Source of the DNA: Gnetum montanum
Taxonomy: Eukaryota; Streptophyta; Gnetopsida; Gnetales; Gnetaceae
Direction: 5' to 3'
Length of the DNA stretch: 30,314 nucleotides
Assembly (NCBI GenBank): GCA_015680685.1
Contig: MNCI01005256.1
Coordinates: 97,835-128,148 of the forward strand
Shown: positions 21,331 to 30,314 of the stretch, piece by piece
How positions within the stretch are numbered: the stretch's first letter is position 1
Layout of the letters: the number at the start of each line of letters is the position of its first letter
Position numbers and translations under genes: made by a program
The notes under the pieces: generated by a model
Databases searched by the model: none
The model's input: only the letters and a program-made list of their open reading frames with translations
What the model was told of the DNA's origin: nothing

Positions 21331-21349
21331 TGGTGCTAGAAGGAGGGCC
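21331..21349 (+). other. Candidate primer-binding site of element D
   Basis: TGGTGCTAGAAGGAGGGCC begins with the TGG expected opposite a tRNA CCA end and lies just after the proposed LTR end. I could not assign it to a particular tRNA. Confidence 0.4.
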
Positions 21350-21570
21350 TTCATATTCTATCCACATTTTATGGGTATTCTTGTAATTTTTCTGTACCCA
21401 TTCTCAATCAACGTAAACGTAATACCTCCGAGGTTGTTTACGAGATTGTGCAGTGCAGATCGGTCGCTTAGACGATTTCTTTAGAATTCTACAAGATAGA
21501 AAGTCTCGATTATTATTTTTAGTTTGCCTTTGTCCTTCCGATCTCTACTTTTGTTGCCATTATCTCCGAA

Positions 21571-24345
21571 TTGTGTAAAAAAATAACTACTTCAACTACT
21601 ACCGTTGACACCGCTAGCCTTGAGAACCCTTGGACCATGCAAGTCACGCCCCCCATGGTTGAGAAACCACTCAGTCCAGTACAACCACGCCGCTCCCTCA
21701 GGTTACAAAACAAAGAGCCTGAGGGACAGGCTCAGCACAGGGAAAGCTACAATTTCCTCTATGCTAAGTTAGCGGCAAATTTTCCTATGTACCCACAAGA
21801 GCTCAAGGAAAAATGAGAGTACGAGCTCATGTACTACGACGGGAAAGAACTCATTCCTAGGCCTACCACTTTCATACCCTTGACAAATCAACAAAGGTGG
21901 ATCCTAGATTAAATTTTGATGGTGCAGACATCGCCAGAAGAACTAAAGGCCTTGTTCCATAATGAAACGCTTCACGACGGACAGGAAGATCTAGAATCCC
22001 ACTCCGAGGGAGGCAATCATGCCGATTTCACCATGGCCCCTTCCTCAACAACGTCTCGTATAAATCCATTGTTCATGGTCACTACACCTTTGTCTAACAC
22101 GGATCAAGTCCCACATTCACTGTGTTTACATTTTCTTTCTCTGACTATCTTCCCAGGTGAAGGTCCATCACAGGTTATTCCTCAGTAAGCACAATTACCT
22201 AAGTCACCTCATCATGTGCCTGGGCCTGTGCCACAGCATGTGCATGCAATACCTGCAACGCTAGCTACGCTCCTGATTCGCACGATAGAGCCTGCCACCA
22301 CAGCATGGTGGGCTCCCAACATGTCTCTTGTTGCGCATCCTACGCAAAACCATCACCATTCCCACCTTCAAGGCCACATCCTGCAAGTGCTAAACCCAAT
22401 TGCAGGACCGTTGCCCATGCTTGTGGCTATGCAAGCAATGTACCCAATAGCACAGCCGATGGTGGTTCCCCCATCTGCACTAACCATCGGATTGTGGATG
22501 CCGCAAGCAACATTGTCGGCAAGGACTATCCTGCCAACTGTCGGCCAAGCTGTTACCTCTATGCTGCTACCCGGTGTAGCTCCCCCTTCCATTCCACAAA
22601 TGACATCGTCGTCTATGGGGCTAGACCAAGCCTTCTAGCTCATTTAGACCCTTACAGAGGAGGTTAAGCACCTTAAGGCTGCTGGTTCTGACGTGGTACA
22701 AGTCATGGACTTCTACCAGGATGATCCTATTAGTCTAGCTATCCCAGTCTTGTCGTTGTCGCTTGGAATGTCCCTTCCTCATTTCACGAAATACAATGGG
22801 GAAGGTGATCCCAATGCTCACCTCGTCACTTTTAGGTCAGAGTCCTTATTGTTGCAACAATGGCCGCATACCATAATCTGTGTCTCTACTATGTCCTTAA
22901 CGGGTAAAGCATTGGATTGATATCGAGCACTTCCATGCACTTCCATTTCAACTTTGGAAGAGCTGTTAACCTAGTTTGTGACTCGCTTCAAATACAACCT
23001 GAAGCCAGAAGTCACATTGGACTAGCTCATGGGAGTTAAGCAAGACCTGCTCGAGTCAGTCCAAAAGTTCATACAGCGCTGGAGCGCCACCTTGAATAAG
23101 ATCCGCGAACTTATCGCAGAGGCCCATCTATTGGCAATCTTCAAGGGAGCGGTCAATGACTTTATCAAATCTAAGTTATATTACCTTGTCCCCCATTCCC
23201 TCAGCCAAGCCTTTTCTCAGACTAAGAGCATCCAAGACGTGGCAGAGGCTAGCAAAGACCCGATGTATGTGGTCTATAAGAATGCTCACAGCAAAAGTAA
23301 GGACAAAGGCAAAGTCAGCATGACTACAATGGCGGTGTAGCTGAAGGGGCCAAGAAGAAAGGAAACAATAATAAGAAAAAAACTATGGAGCCAACTGAGC
23401 TGGCAACAAGCTCAGGTGGTACCAATCACGAAGCTCCTTCTGCCCCCAAAGCACCTCCACAGCCGCGGCCAAAATTTGAGCATAAGGATCGCTCAAATTA
23501 TGCAACTCTACTCATGAAGCCTTCAGAACTTCTGAAGCAATTATTGGGAACTGGCCACATCCAACACAAGGCGATGTCCGAGGAGGCTCTGAAACGTCAC
23601 AGGCGTCACTGTGAGTTACTCAAGAATCCCTCCTTAGCCCAAACTAATGAACCGCCTGTGCCTAAGAACTTTAAGCTAGACCAATTCTGCGAATATCATC
23701 AATTGTGCGGCCATGATACAGACTACTACTGGGCATTGAAAGATGACATCCAACGTCTGATAGATCAAGGTGACTTGATCTTAGATAGTAGTAGCCTGAC
23801 ACGCCTAGAAAACTAAGCCATGCGTGTGTACTAAGACCTGTTGAATGCAAACAATGCAGGGTACACAATCAACGCGGTAGCAACAGAGGGCGATAATCAG
23901 GAGCACCCGAGGCAGCCTTTTGTGTTGCGAATGCAACCTCGCTCGACCCAAACAATAGGTCCGTTGGCATCGATGAGTGGCACTCCAAGGCACCCTTTCA
24001 TCCTCTAAACTTCGTTTTAGAATGCTTCCCAATAGCCTGCAATCATTAAAGCTGTGGCACAACCCGCACCTACACCCAAGGCACCCTTAGTCATCAGAGT
24101 GCCAAAACTATCAACTGCCCCTTCCACACAGGGGCAATCCTCTAAGTCAAACTCACCTACTGTCACTGTTGATGCAACTAAGGGTCCTCTTACGTTGGGG
24201 TTACCCAAACCTCAACCCCTCACTTCTGCACCCTTGGCCCTATTTGCTAAAAACAAAGAGGTCACACGAACACAACTATCCCCCCAGGCCAAAGGAAGCG
24301 TAACCTTTGGTCAAATGTCACTCCTCCCTACGAAATTCACCTCTT
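21571..24345 (+). pseudogene. Element D gag (Ogre/Tat-like), with linker
   Basis: One frame is essentially continuous from 21571 to about 23320. A one-base shift then continues it to 24345. The retrotransposon gag domain is at about 22770-23270: LPHFTKYNGEGDPNAHLVTF, then a GKALD-W-YRALP block where Trp is now TGA, and FVTRFKYNLKPEVTLD followed by QRW. At 23685-23730 FCEYHQLCGHDTDYYW matches the C-x-Y-H...GH...C finger seen after gag in Ogre-type elements, with the last Cys changed to Tyr. In-frame stops are mostly TAG and TAA at plausible Gln positions, plus TGA at 21814 and 22918. Gag would form the particle that packages the element RNA. This copy cannot make it intact. Confidence 0.75.
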
Positions 24346-24352
24346 AGGGTGG

Positions 24353-25270
24353 ATGGAAGAGGAAAAGGGTGACAAGCAACCTGATCGTGGGCGAGATCTC
24401 TTTGACTCCCTGGCACAAGTCAAACAGGCTCTGAAACAAAAAAACACAACATTGAGCCTTTATGACTTGCTAATGATGTCGCAGACACATCGTGAGGCTA
24501 TGGTTTGCATGCTAACATCCATACCTATGGACGAAAGCCTGTCGGCGGATGAAGAAGCAATCCATGTTGTCATGCTTCCCCCCGTCGTTAAAGAATCAAA
24601 TCCCACCCCATTGACTTTTCATGACGAATCCATCAAGGATGACCTTGAGGGTCAAGTGACTATAGCACCCATGTTCATCACTATTCGGGTCGGCTAGCAC
24701 CAAATCTGGAGAGTACATGTAGATGACGGGGCGACCACTAATGTCATCCCTTATCCCATAGTGGATAAATTATGCTTGATCGATCAGATTAGTCCTACAA
24801 CAACGTCATGCCTAAAGTCGTTCAACGGGGCACGAGTGCAGGTCAAAGGGACCGTCCACATCAACTTTGTAGCAAGGGACTAGTTCCCCACAGATGCTAT
24901 GTTTATCGTGGTTGAAGAGATGTTTGGATTCAATCTAATTCTCAGGAGGTCTTGGTTAGCCCAACTGAGGGAAGTTTTGTCACCCATTCATCAGGAAATC
25001 CATTTGCCTTACGCAGGAGGAGAAGTGGTTATCCACGGTGATGAAATAATCCCTTAGGTTGTTAATAAGATAGAGATAGAACAAGGGTTGGACATAGAAA
25101 TGTCTGAAAAATAGTCCCCTATTCTAGTACCCGAGCAAGCCGAAACAGTGGTTGATGATAGCCTAACTTGGGCCGAACTACCATTCCCAGGGGAAGATTG
25201 CAATGCGAAGGAGAAGGGCCATAAATCTCCCCGTCCTTACGCGTCGTTAAAGATGAAGGCAATTAAGAAA
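24353..25270 (+). pseudogene. Element D protease region (Ogre/Tat-like)
   Basis: After another frame change the reading continues to the aspartic protease. IWRVHVDDGATTNVIP (from about 24707) aligns with the Ogre-type LIDNGSSLNVMP block: the first Asp is kept and the usual Asn is Asp. RRSWLAQ...SPIHQEIHLPY (24940-25010) matches the PWIHxAGVVPSTLHQKLKF block. Four or more in-frame TAG codons occur. After about 25270 there is no trace of reverse transcriptase, RNase H or integrase on either strand, so the copy ends at gag-protease. Confidence 0.7.
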
Positions 25271-25464
25271 CAGTTATGAAGTTAGCAAGTAAAACAATGT
25301 TGCCTAACTACTACGGTCCCATCAATCACTTTGTTTAAGCTTATCGTTTCTACTTCTTATGTTTATGCATGTATTTACGCTTTCCAAAAGCTAATTTCGT
25401 TACGCTCTTGTTCACCTTTGTGTTTAGCTTTATGTTTCTACCTTATTTTCTCCTATCACATTGA

Positions 25465-25965
25465 GGCCCGAAATGGCCTTAAACTAGCAACCTTCTACAT
25501 TTTGTACTTGAATTACGCAAAGGCCCAAAATGGCCCTAAACTAGTGACTTCATTTACGTGTGGCACTTGAATCAACAACGGCCCAAAATGGCCTTAAACT
25601 AACAACAATTCCACTTACTCTTTGTATCTAAATCCCATTTACGCTTGGAACGCAAATTTCATTCACGCTTTATACCGGAATCCAATTTACGCTTACTCTT
25701 CATACCTTAAAACTAAAAAAAAAGGGGCCCGAAATGGCCTTAAACTATCCAAGGGCCCGAAATGGCCTTAAACTATCTAGGGCCTGAAATGGCCTTAAAC
25801 TAGCATTTACGCTTTGTACTTGAATTGCCTTTACACTCTGTACCAGAAATTTGTTTACACTTGGCACCTTAAACTACTAAAAAGGGGTCGAAATGGCCTT
25901 AAACTAGCAATGCAATTTATGCTTTACATTTAGACAATTTAACAGCCCGCAATGGCTTCAAACTA
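25465..25965 (+). repeat. Array of a 22-bp GGCC-type motif interleaved with an ACGC-type motif
   Basis: GGCCCGAAATGG followed by CCTTAAACTA, or a close variant, occurs eight times, starting at 25465, 25522, 25580, 25726, 25754, 25781, 25886 and 25944. Most spacings are near multiples of 28-29 bp. Between copies lies a looser motif like TTTACGCTTTGTACTTGAATT, about ten copies from 25500 to 25990. The array is noncoding and lies between the protease remnant and the 3' end of the minus-strand gene. It could be a degenerate satellite, a spacer, or a packaging or regulatory region of element D. Confidence 0.75.
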
Positions 25966-26165
25966 GTAACCACATTGACGCTACGTTTTTAAAACTAATC
26001 ATAATTTATCATAACGTTAAAACCTATGAAACGCTTTATATAAAGAGAAAACAACAAAAAGAACATTAACATTAACACCGAAATTTGTTTCAATACGTTA
26101 AAAGAAAGAAATATAGTCTCTTGTCTCATTACATCACAATAAAACCCGAGGCTAATTTAGCCACA

Positions 26166-26386
26166 CTACGCATTCTCCTTGTTACCACTGTCTCCAGTAT
26201 TCCTTGGTTCAAGTTCTACTCCAAGGAGGTCATCCTCATAGGGGCCACCCTTTGCACGAGGGACCCCTTCATAAGGGCTGTCCTCTTCATGAGGCTCTTC
26301 AGTACGTGCTGTTTCCTGTAAACCCTCTTCATGAGGATCATCACCTTCGTTAACTACATCCTGTTGAGGAATCTCCTTAGGTCGTT
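26166..26386 (-). other. Exon 7 (tentative): acidic C-terminal exon with Pro-His/Tyr-Glu repeats
   Basis: After an acceptor ...ATTACAAG, one frame reads 73 residues without a stop to TAG at 26166-26168. It is strongly acidic and repeats DPHEEG, EPHEED, SPYEGV and GPYEDD, encoded by related CCTCATGAAGAGG-type DNA. The exon needs phase 1 while exon 6 ends in phase 0, so a one-base indel or a different splice site must be assumed. Confidence 0.4.
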
Positions 26387-26466
26387 CTTGTAATCAGACA
26401 CGATACACATGTTAACATTGTCGTCAAAACTAGGTATAACAAAAATGTAATAATATTGCAACTCAC

Positions 26467-27811
26467 CTATGATGGTCCCGCATCAGCAGCAAAGGGGACT
26501 TGTTCTAAGCCGATCCACAGGCGATGCATGATTTTGTCCTCGGTAAGTTTGGACCAGACTCCATCCCCTAGATTAGTTCCAGCCTTGACCTTCCCCTTCT
26601 CCACAGGAGTCCATCGGGGTGGTTCGGGGAAGAAGGAAGGGATAGTAGCCTCACCTCGGGGGAGACTCACTTCCTTTTCCGGAGAGGCACTTACTGTCAC
26701 TTGCTCCTGGAACTTTTCAAATGCCTTGGAAGCACCAATAACGTCGAGAAACAGTCGAAGGGATTAAGCCTCAACAGTAGAGTCCTTATAATGTTGATGA
26801 TAGGCAGCGCTTTCCTATTTATAAATATGTTTATGGTCCTTCTGCGTCTACCCCCACTCTTGTACACTCGCGCTATAGTCCTTCCAGTCCTGGTTCTTCT
26901 GAGTAAGGAGGTCCATCTGCATACGTTGTTCAACCAGTTCACAACTAGTTTGGACGCTGTTCCTGACGATAGCCCAGTAACAGGCATAGTCAATAACAGC
27001 TATCCTTTAGTCTTCACCTCCCGTTTCCTGGGCTTATAGGAATTCATTCCGTGACCTTAGATCCCCAACTTCATCGCGTAGAGCCACCCTCTCCTTCTCC
27101 GACCTTTGCAACCTCTTCCAGAGGTCCTCATTTATGCCTTGACATTCCCACAAGGAGCGAGTCGATCGTAAAGCACATTTACGCATCTCATCGTAAATGT
27201 TGTATGGCACGACAGTCGCTTCTGATGAGGGCTCGGTGGTGTCTAAATCGATAGGCTTTGACGGGTCCCATCTGAGGCGAGCTCCTAATAACATGAAAAT
27301 AACAGTTAGGCATAATTAAGTAGTGTAATGCCACAGTAAAACGACCTCTGTGTAATGATTGTAGCATACTAGCTTCAGGATCGATTCGCTCTAAGTGACC
27401 GATCATGTCTTGGACGACGCCTTCCATAAAGGCAAATTTATCAAGAAATTCACCCCAGGATTGAGTCGCCATTGTTGTCAAGGACATGCTCTGGTCACCT
27501 GTTACGCAAAATAAAAGGTATGGTTGAGACATTACGATGACCAGTATAGCCAGAAGAATTCGTCTAAAGCCACTACTACGTTGTAAAGAGACAAAAATTA
27601 ATTTTATCAAGTAGCAAACTACTTGCCTCGATTAATTCCAGTGAAAGGACTTCGATGTCCTCCACAGCTACTTCCTCTTCATGCGCAGGAGGTTGTGCAC
27701 TCCTCACCTTATTAACTGGGGCCTCTTGTTCTGAGACTGAGGCCCCTTCTCCGCACCGTAAGACCATAACCCCTGTCTCAGGGGTCAACCGATCTGCAAC
27801 CCTTTCTCTTG
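26467..27811 (-). other. Exons 4-6: acidic and coiled-coil segments
   Basis: Exon 4 (27623-27811) is acidic (EEEVAVEDIEV). Its donor could also be the GC-type site GAG/GCAAGT three codon positions earlier, but GT at 27622 keeps the frame. Exon 5 (27346-27498) encodes a helical stretch with QDMIGHLERIDPEAS. Exon 6 (26467-27284) has a likely coiled coil, LWKRLQRSEKERVALRDEV onward, a Gln/Lys-rich helix crossing five stops, and a tail with PEPPRWTPVEKGKVKAG. Exon 6 ends TAG/GTGAGT, which looks like a former CAG/GTGAGT donor. Confidence 0.5.
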
Positions 27812-27925
27812 CTGTTATACAACATGGCTAGTTAACATAAGATTTCACTTCTCGTTCAATAAATATTATGCTGCATGACAGCGTCTCTATGCAAATTACA
27901 ACTATCGACGTATTTAACCACTTAC

Positions 27926-28975
27926 CACTTGGAGGATTGCTCCTCTGAAACTTGATTTGCATTTTCTGACCAACACCACCGGCTGGCTCGGAAGATCCCT
28001 CGTTTAAACGAGGCTTTTTCTGCGGCACTGACGAATCCACTATTTCAGTAGCCAAGCACTTCCCCCTCAACACAGAGTCGGTGTAAGAGGGGGGTGCCCC
28101 ACCCACACTGTCCTGGCTCCTCGTTCGAGGTGCCACCATACTTTTAGTCGTTACCAACAATGACTCCCTGATTCCCTCAGGAGGGTCCTACGACCGGATA
28201 GTGCCAGAAACATGGGAAATCCATGGTTTGGAGATCTGGCTGCGATCTTGTTGCACCCAGACCCCATTCCTCTAGACCACTAGAAATTTGGCAAAACACT
28301 GGAAGCAAGCTATGAAGAAGGCAAAATGCACATTGAAATGGGTTTCAAGCTTCTAGCGAAGCCTGATCATCTCAATGCGCAAGCCTTCAGCAAAATAGCT
28401 TTCCTAATTTAATTGTGTCCCCTCCTCTAAGACCTCTCGCATAATTCGGGCTTGCTCGATGGTGAGGAATCTCCCCTGCGAGAGTGTCTTGGGAAAGGCC
28501 TGGGCCCAAAAAAGGGGGTAAATGGTATGGGCCACCTCGAACTCAATCCTATCGCCGGGGATCCCCTTGGTTTCTTTCTGAACCCCCAGCCACTCCTCTA
28601 TCTCTTTCTGGAGTTTGGAGCTCCTCTTTGACTTTTCATTTGTGAGAAAACCTTTGGAGGGGACCCCAAAGAGATCAGCAAACAGCTGAGCATCAATGTC
28701 AAAATTTACTTGCACATTATGTATGTGTACGCAGAGACACTCAGCTTCCTCGCTAAAGGAGTTGACTAGGGTTAGCATTTCACCTGCAGTGGCATCAGGG
28801 GTTACGGCCAAGAAAAGGTCCATCAGTCCAGCTTCCCGAATGTTATTGGTTACTACAATTGGGGCCGCTCTATGGCCGAGCCAACGTTGTGCCTCCTTTA
28901 TGTCGCCATAACTGAAGAAGAGACTGCTAGCCTCGCGACCTAAAGCCATGATCATAATCTTCCATGATTCCCTGA
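27926..28975 (-). other. Exon 3: unrecognised domain, possibly transposon-type
   Basis: A 1050-bp exon, open from 28975 to 28407, then read through four TAG codons (28404, 28353, 28272, 28188) in one unbroken frame to the donor at 27925. The central part (AGLMDLFLAV, then a VHIHNVQVNFDIDAQLFADLF stretch followed by GVPSKGF) has the layout of plant transposon-associated proteins, where a short beta segment precedes an 'a-xx-LLGIP' motif. I cannot name the family. The end is charged, with PQKKPRLNEG resembling a nuclear-localisation signal. Confidence 0.5.
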
Positions 28976-29064
28976 CTACTAACACGAAACCACAATTAAA
29001 CCAAGACGATTTCACACCATCATCACACAACATTGACATAATTCATTATTACTACAAAGCTTAC

Positions 29065-29889
29065 CAGGCCCGAAAGTTAAAGGAAATGGAGGGACTTTCC
29101 TTTGAACATCTGCAATGGTAAGGGGGGAGGGGTCCAAAGTCCACTCCCTATCCAGCCATCCGAGCTTCTTGCACCTAGAAAAGAAGTCAGCATAACGGGT
29201 AGGGTATTCTGGGATCTCGAATGCCAGATGTCCCATGATGGCAGCCCGCACGTTGTTGATAGAGGTAAACTCCCTTATAGCACTCTCGGCCAACGACAAT
29301 GTATCATTATTACCCATAAGACCGCTTTCATTGATAAAAAACCTATGCCAGAAAAACACAGAAACACAGACAACTTTTTACGTCCAATACACATCTAAAC
29401 AATAGTTAGCATTACAATACTGCGAAGTGAAATGAAAACTTACCCGCCTGCGTAATGCATGGTACTAGGTGGATTCTGGAAATAAGTTGTGGGATGACGG
29501 GCCATGAATAAAGTGTTATAAGTGTGATAACAATTAAACCTGGGCATTTCCCAAATCCAGTTTAAACACCTTAAACCTTTGACATTCTATTCACGGTCTT
29601 GCGCCTGCATCGTTTCAATCGCGTCGTCTGACAGAAATGCTAGGACGCTCTGCATTGAATCGACCAATAACATCTCTAAAATAGTTGTAGCTTCATCGCC
29701 TGGTAGATGCGACCAGATGATTACGCTGTAGTTGCGAAGTAAAAATTGCAAAAACTCTCACCCACCTTTTCGGAACCACACTCCCCCCTCCTTTAGACAA
29801 GCATGAGGAGGAGGAACATTGGTTGCAGGGGCATGAATGTAGCACAGAATGCCCATGATGTCCAAAACGATCAGGACGGGCTTTAACAT
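29065..29889 (-). other. Exons 1-2: FCP1/NIF-type HAD phosphatase-like domain
   Basis: Numbered from the ATG at 29889, KPVLIVLDIMGILC holds motif I; relatives have LDLDxT/LDLNGLL, so Asp10 is kept but the second acidic or Asn position is Met. After a loop, the stretch GG-(TGA)-EFLQFLLRNYSVIIWS, ending at Trp59-Ser60, matches the RPGxxEFLxFxxxxxxVxIWSS block, the TGA being a likely former CGA (Arg). WEMPRF and NTLFMARHPTTYFQNPP (from Asn125) match the WExP...NTLLxDDSPYKxxxNPP block, but both Asp are gone. Exon 2 continues with a NDTLSLAESAIREFTSINNV stretch like the end of the domain. FCP1/NIF enzymes remove phosphate from protein Ser/Thr; this copy should be inactive. The match is from recognition, not a search. 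Confidence 0.55.
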
Positions 29890-30314
29890 AATACTATGAG
29901 ATACAAACGTATTACTGTTAGACAAAATCTGGATATTCGTTACGCCACACTAAGGCTCGCACAATTTCGAAAAAATTACAGCGTATACTGGAGGCACATA
30001 GCGAAAATCGCCTAAACCCTTGTAATAGCTCAAGGTTTGTCTTTGGCAATGACGATGAAAGCAAATACTGCGTATTACTTCGACGCAATATATAATTATC
30101 ATAGAACTCTGATTATATTACATCTACACGCTATACATTATCTCTGTACTACATTATTCCGTATCATCTAAGCCTTCATAACAATAGTTCGGTTCGTGCA
30201 GATAGACATTAACGCCATGATACAACATTAGAACCCAAAATAGACAAACCACGATGTTGCAACAAACATGACAATAGTGTAAAAAAGGGTGAACAACGAC
30301 TTACCGGTTAAGCG
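29890..30314 (-). other. Right edge: possible upstream coding or leader of the minus-strand gene
   Basis: On the minus strand the HAD-like frame stays open from ATG 30102 down to 29889 except for one TAG at 29950. An acceptor-like CTAACAG also lies near 29920. This could be extra N-terminal coding sequence or 5' leader. No LTR end is recognised before the window stops. Confidence 0.35.

Larger units (their letters stand above)
26166..29889 (-). pseudogene. Seven-exon minus-strand gene with FCP1/NIF-like HAD domain, many stops
   Basis: Proposed exons in transcript order: 29444-29889, 29065-29342, 27926-28975, 27623-27811, 27346-27498, 26467-27284, 26166-26386. Introns are 61-124 bp with GT...AG ends. 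Splice phases agree across the first five junctions (2, 1, 1, 1, 1); the last junction is off by one base. Decoded length is about 920 codons. In-frame stops are TGA 29758, TAG 29587, four TAG in exon 3, and in exon 6 TAA 27034, 27007 and 26764 with TAG 26848, 26815 and 26467. The reading stays coherent through them. It may start further upstream, as the frame is open with one TAG to ATG 30100-30102. It lies antisense to and downstream of the element D gag-protease, as accessory genes do in some plant gypsy elements, but may instead be a separate insertion or a dying host gene. Confidence 0.6.

Noticed and set aside
23671-24208. Reverse-strand frames opposite element D gag (23671-23868, 23805-24062, 24017-24208).
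   Set aside because: The plus strand here has a recognisable gag finger and Pro-rich linker; the reverse frames have no motif or splice logic.
26456-29398. Plus-strand frames at 26456-26767, 26701-27039, 28696-28911 and 29102-29398.
   Set aside because: They are complements of the exons of the minus-strand gene, whose splice phases and protein similarity support that strand.
29726-29761. A 36-bp intron in exon 1 of the minus-strand gene (phases would match).
   Set aside because: It is too short for a normal plant intron, and reading straight through crosses a single TGA while extending a good match to the HAD-type FLxFLLxxxxVIIWS block.
10770-29889. Variant nuclear genetic code with TAG and TAA read as glutamine (the lipase-like ORF ends in TGA).
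   Set aside because: TGA also replaces expected Arg or Trp codons in the elements. The TAG:TAA ratio is the reverse of the CAG:CAA ratio in the same gag, which fits context-dependent decay better than recoding. The lipase-like ORF uses only CAA and CAG for its Gln residues.

Overview
The window looks like nuclear DNA from a plant with a large, repeat-rich genome; the clade cannot be fixed from the sequence. The evidence is decayed Ty3/gypsy LTR retrotransposons of plant Athila/Tat-like type, a plant-style start context (AACAATGGC) on the one convincing host gene, short GT-AG introns, and C-to-T decay that turns CAG into TAG, as expected where CHG sites are methylated. Most of the window is layered mobile-element debris around one intact gene.

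Layout: (1) 1-946 holds two near-identical minus-strand LTR copies of element B, joined across a single N. (2) B appears inserted in element A, whose 3' noncoding region (947-2614) and LTR (2615-3952, with a second N) follow. (3) 4030-5060 is a weak remnant resembling the nucleic-acid-binding ORF of a LINE-type element. (4) 5.5-10 kb is the only mainly non-LTR stretch. It contains an intact, intronless, very GC-rich secreted class 3 lipase-like gene (7811-8761) with TATA box, signal peptide, an Asp-Trp repeat and a Ser-Asp-His triad. Related degenerate repeats lie on both sides. (5) 10123-19190 is element C, same family as A: truncated 5' LTR, then gag, protease, RT-RNase H and integrase as pseudogenes, a long 3' noncoding region and an 826-bp 3' LTR with TGATGA/TCATCA ends. 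(6) From about 19.9 kb to the right edge lies element D: an LTR rich in TTACGC palindromes, an Ogre/Tat-like gag and protease, then no RT or integrase. A noncoding array of a 22-bp motif follows.

(7) On the minus strand from about 29.9 kb to 26.2 kb is a seven-exon gene whose splice phases agree over the first six exons. Its first two exons resemble an FCP1/NIF-type HAD phosphatase domain that has lost key aspartates. The rest is unrecognised, coiled-coil-rich and acidic at the end. It carries about a dozen in-frame stops, nearly all TAG or TAA. It could be cargo of element D, a separate nested element, or a dying host gene.

The most notable regulatory structure is an array of GATATC sites in the LTRs of A, B and C, always ending exactly 18 bp before TATAAATA. 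In B the array is one large dyad-symmetric palindrome. D, an unrelated family, has the same design with a different palindromic word.
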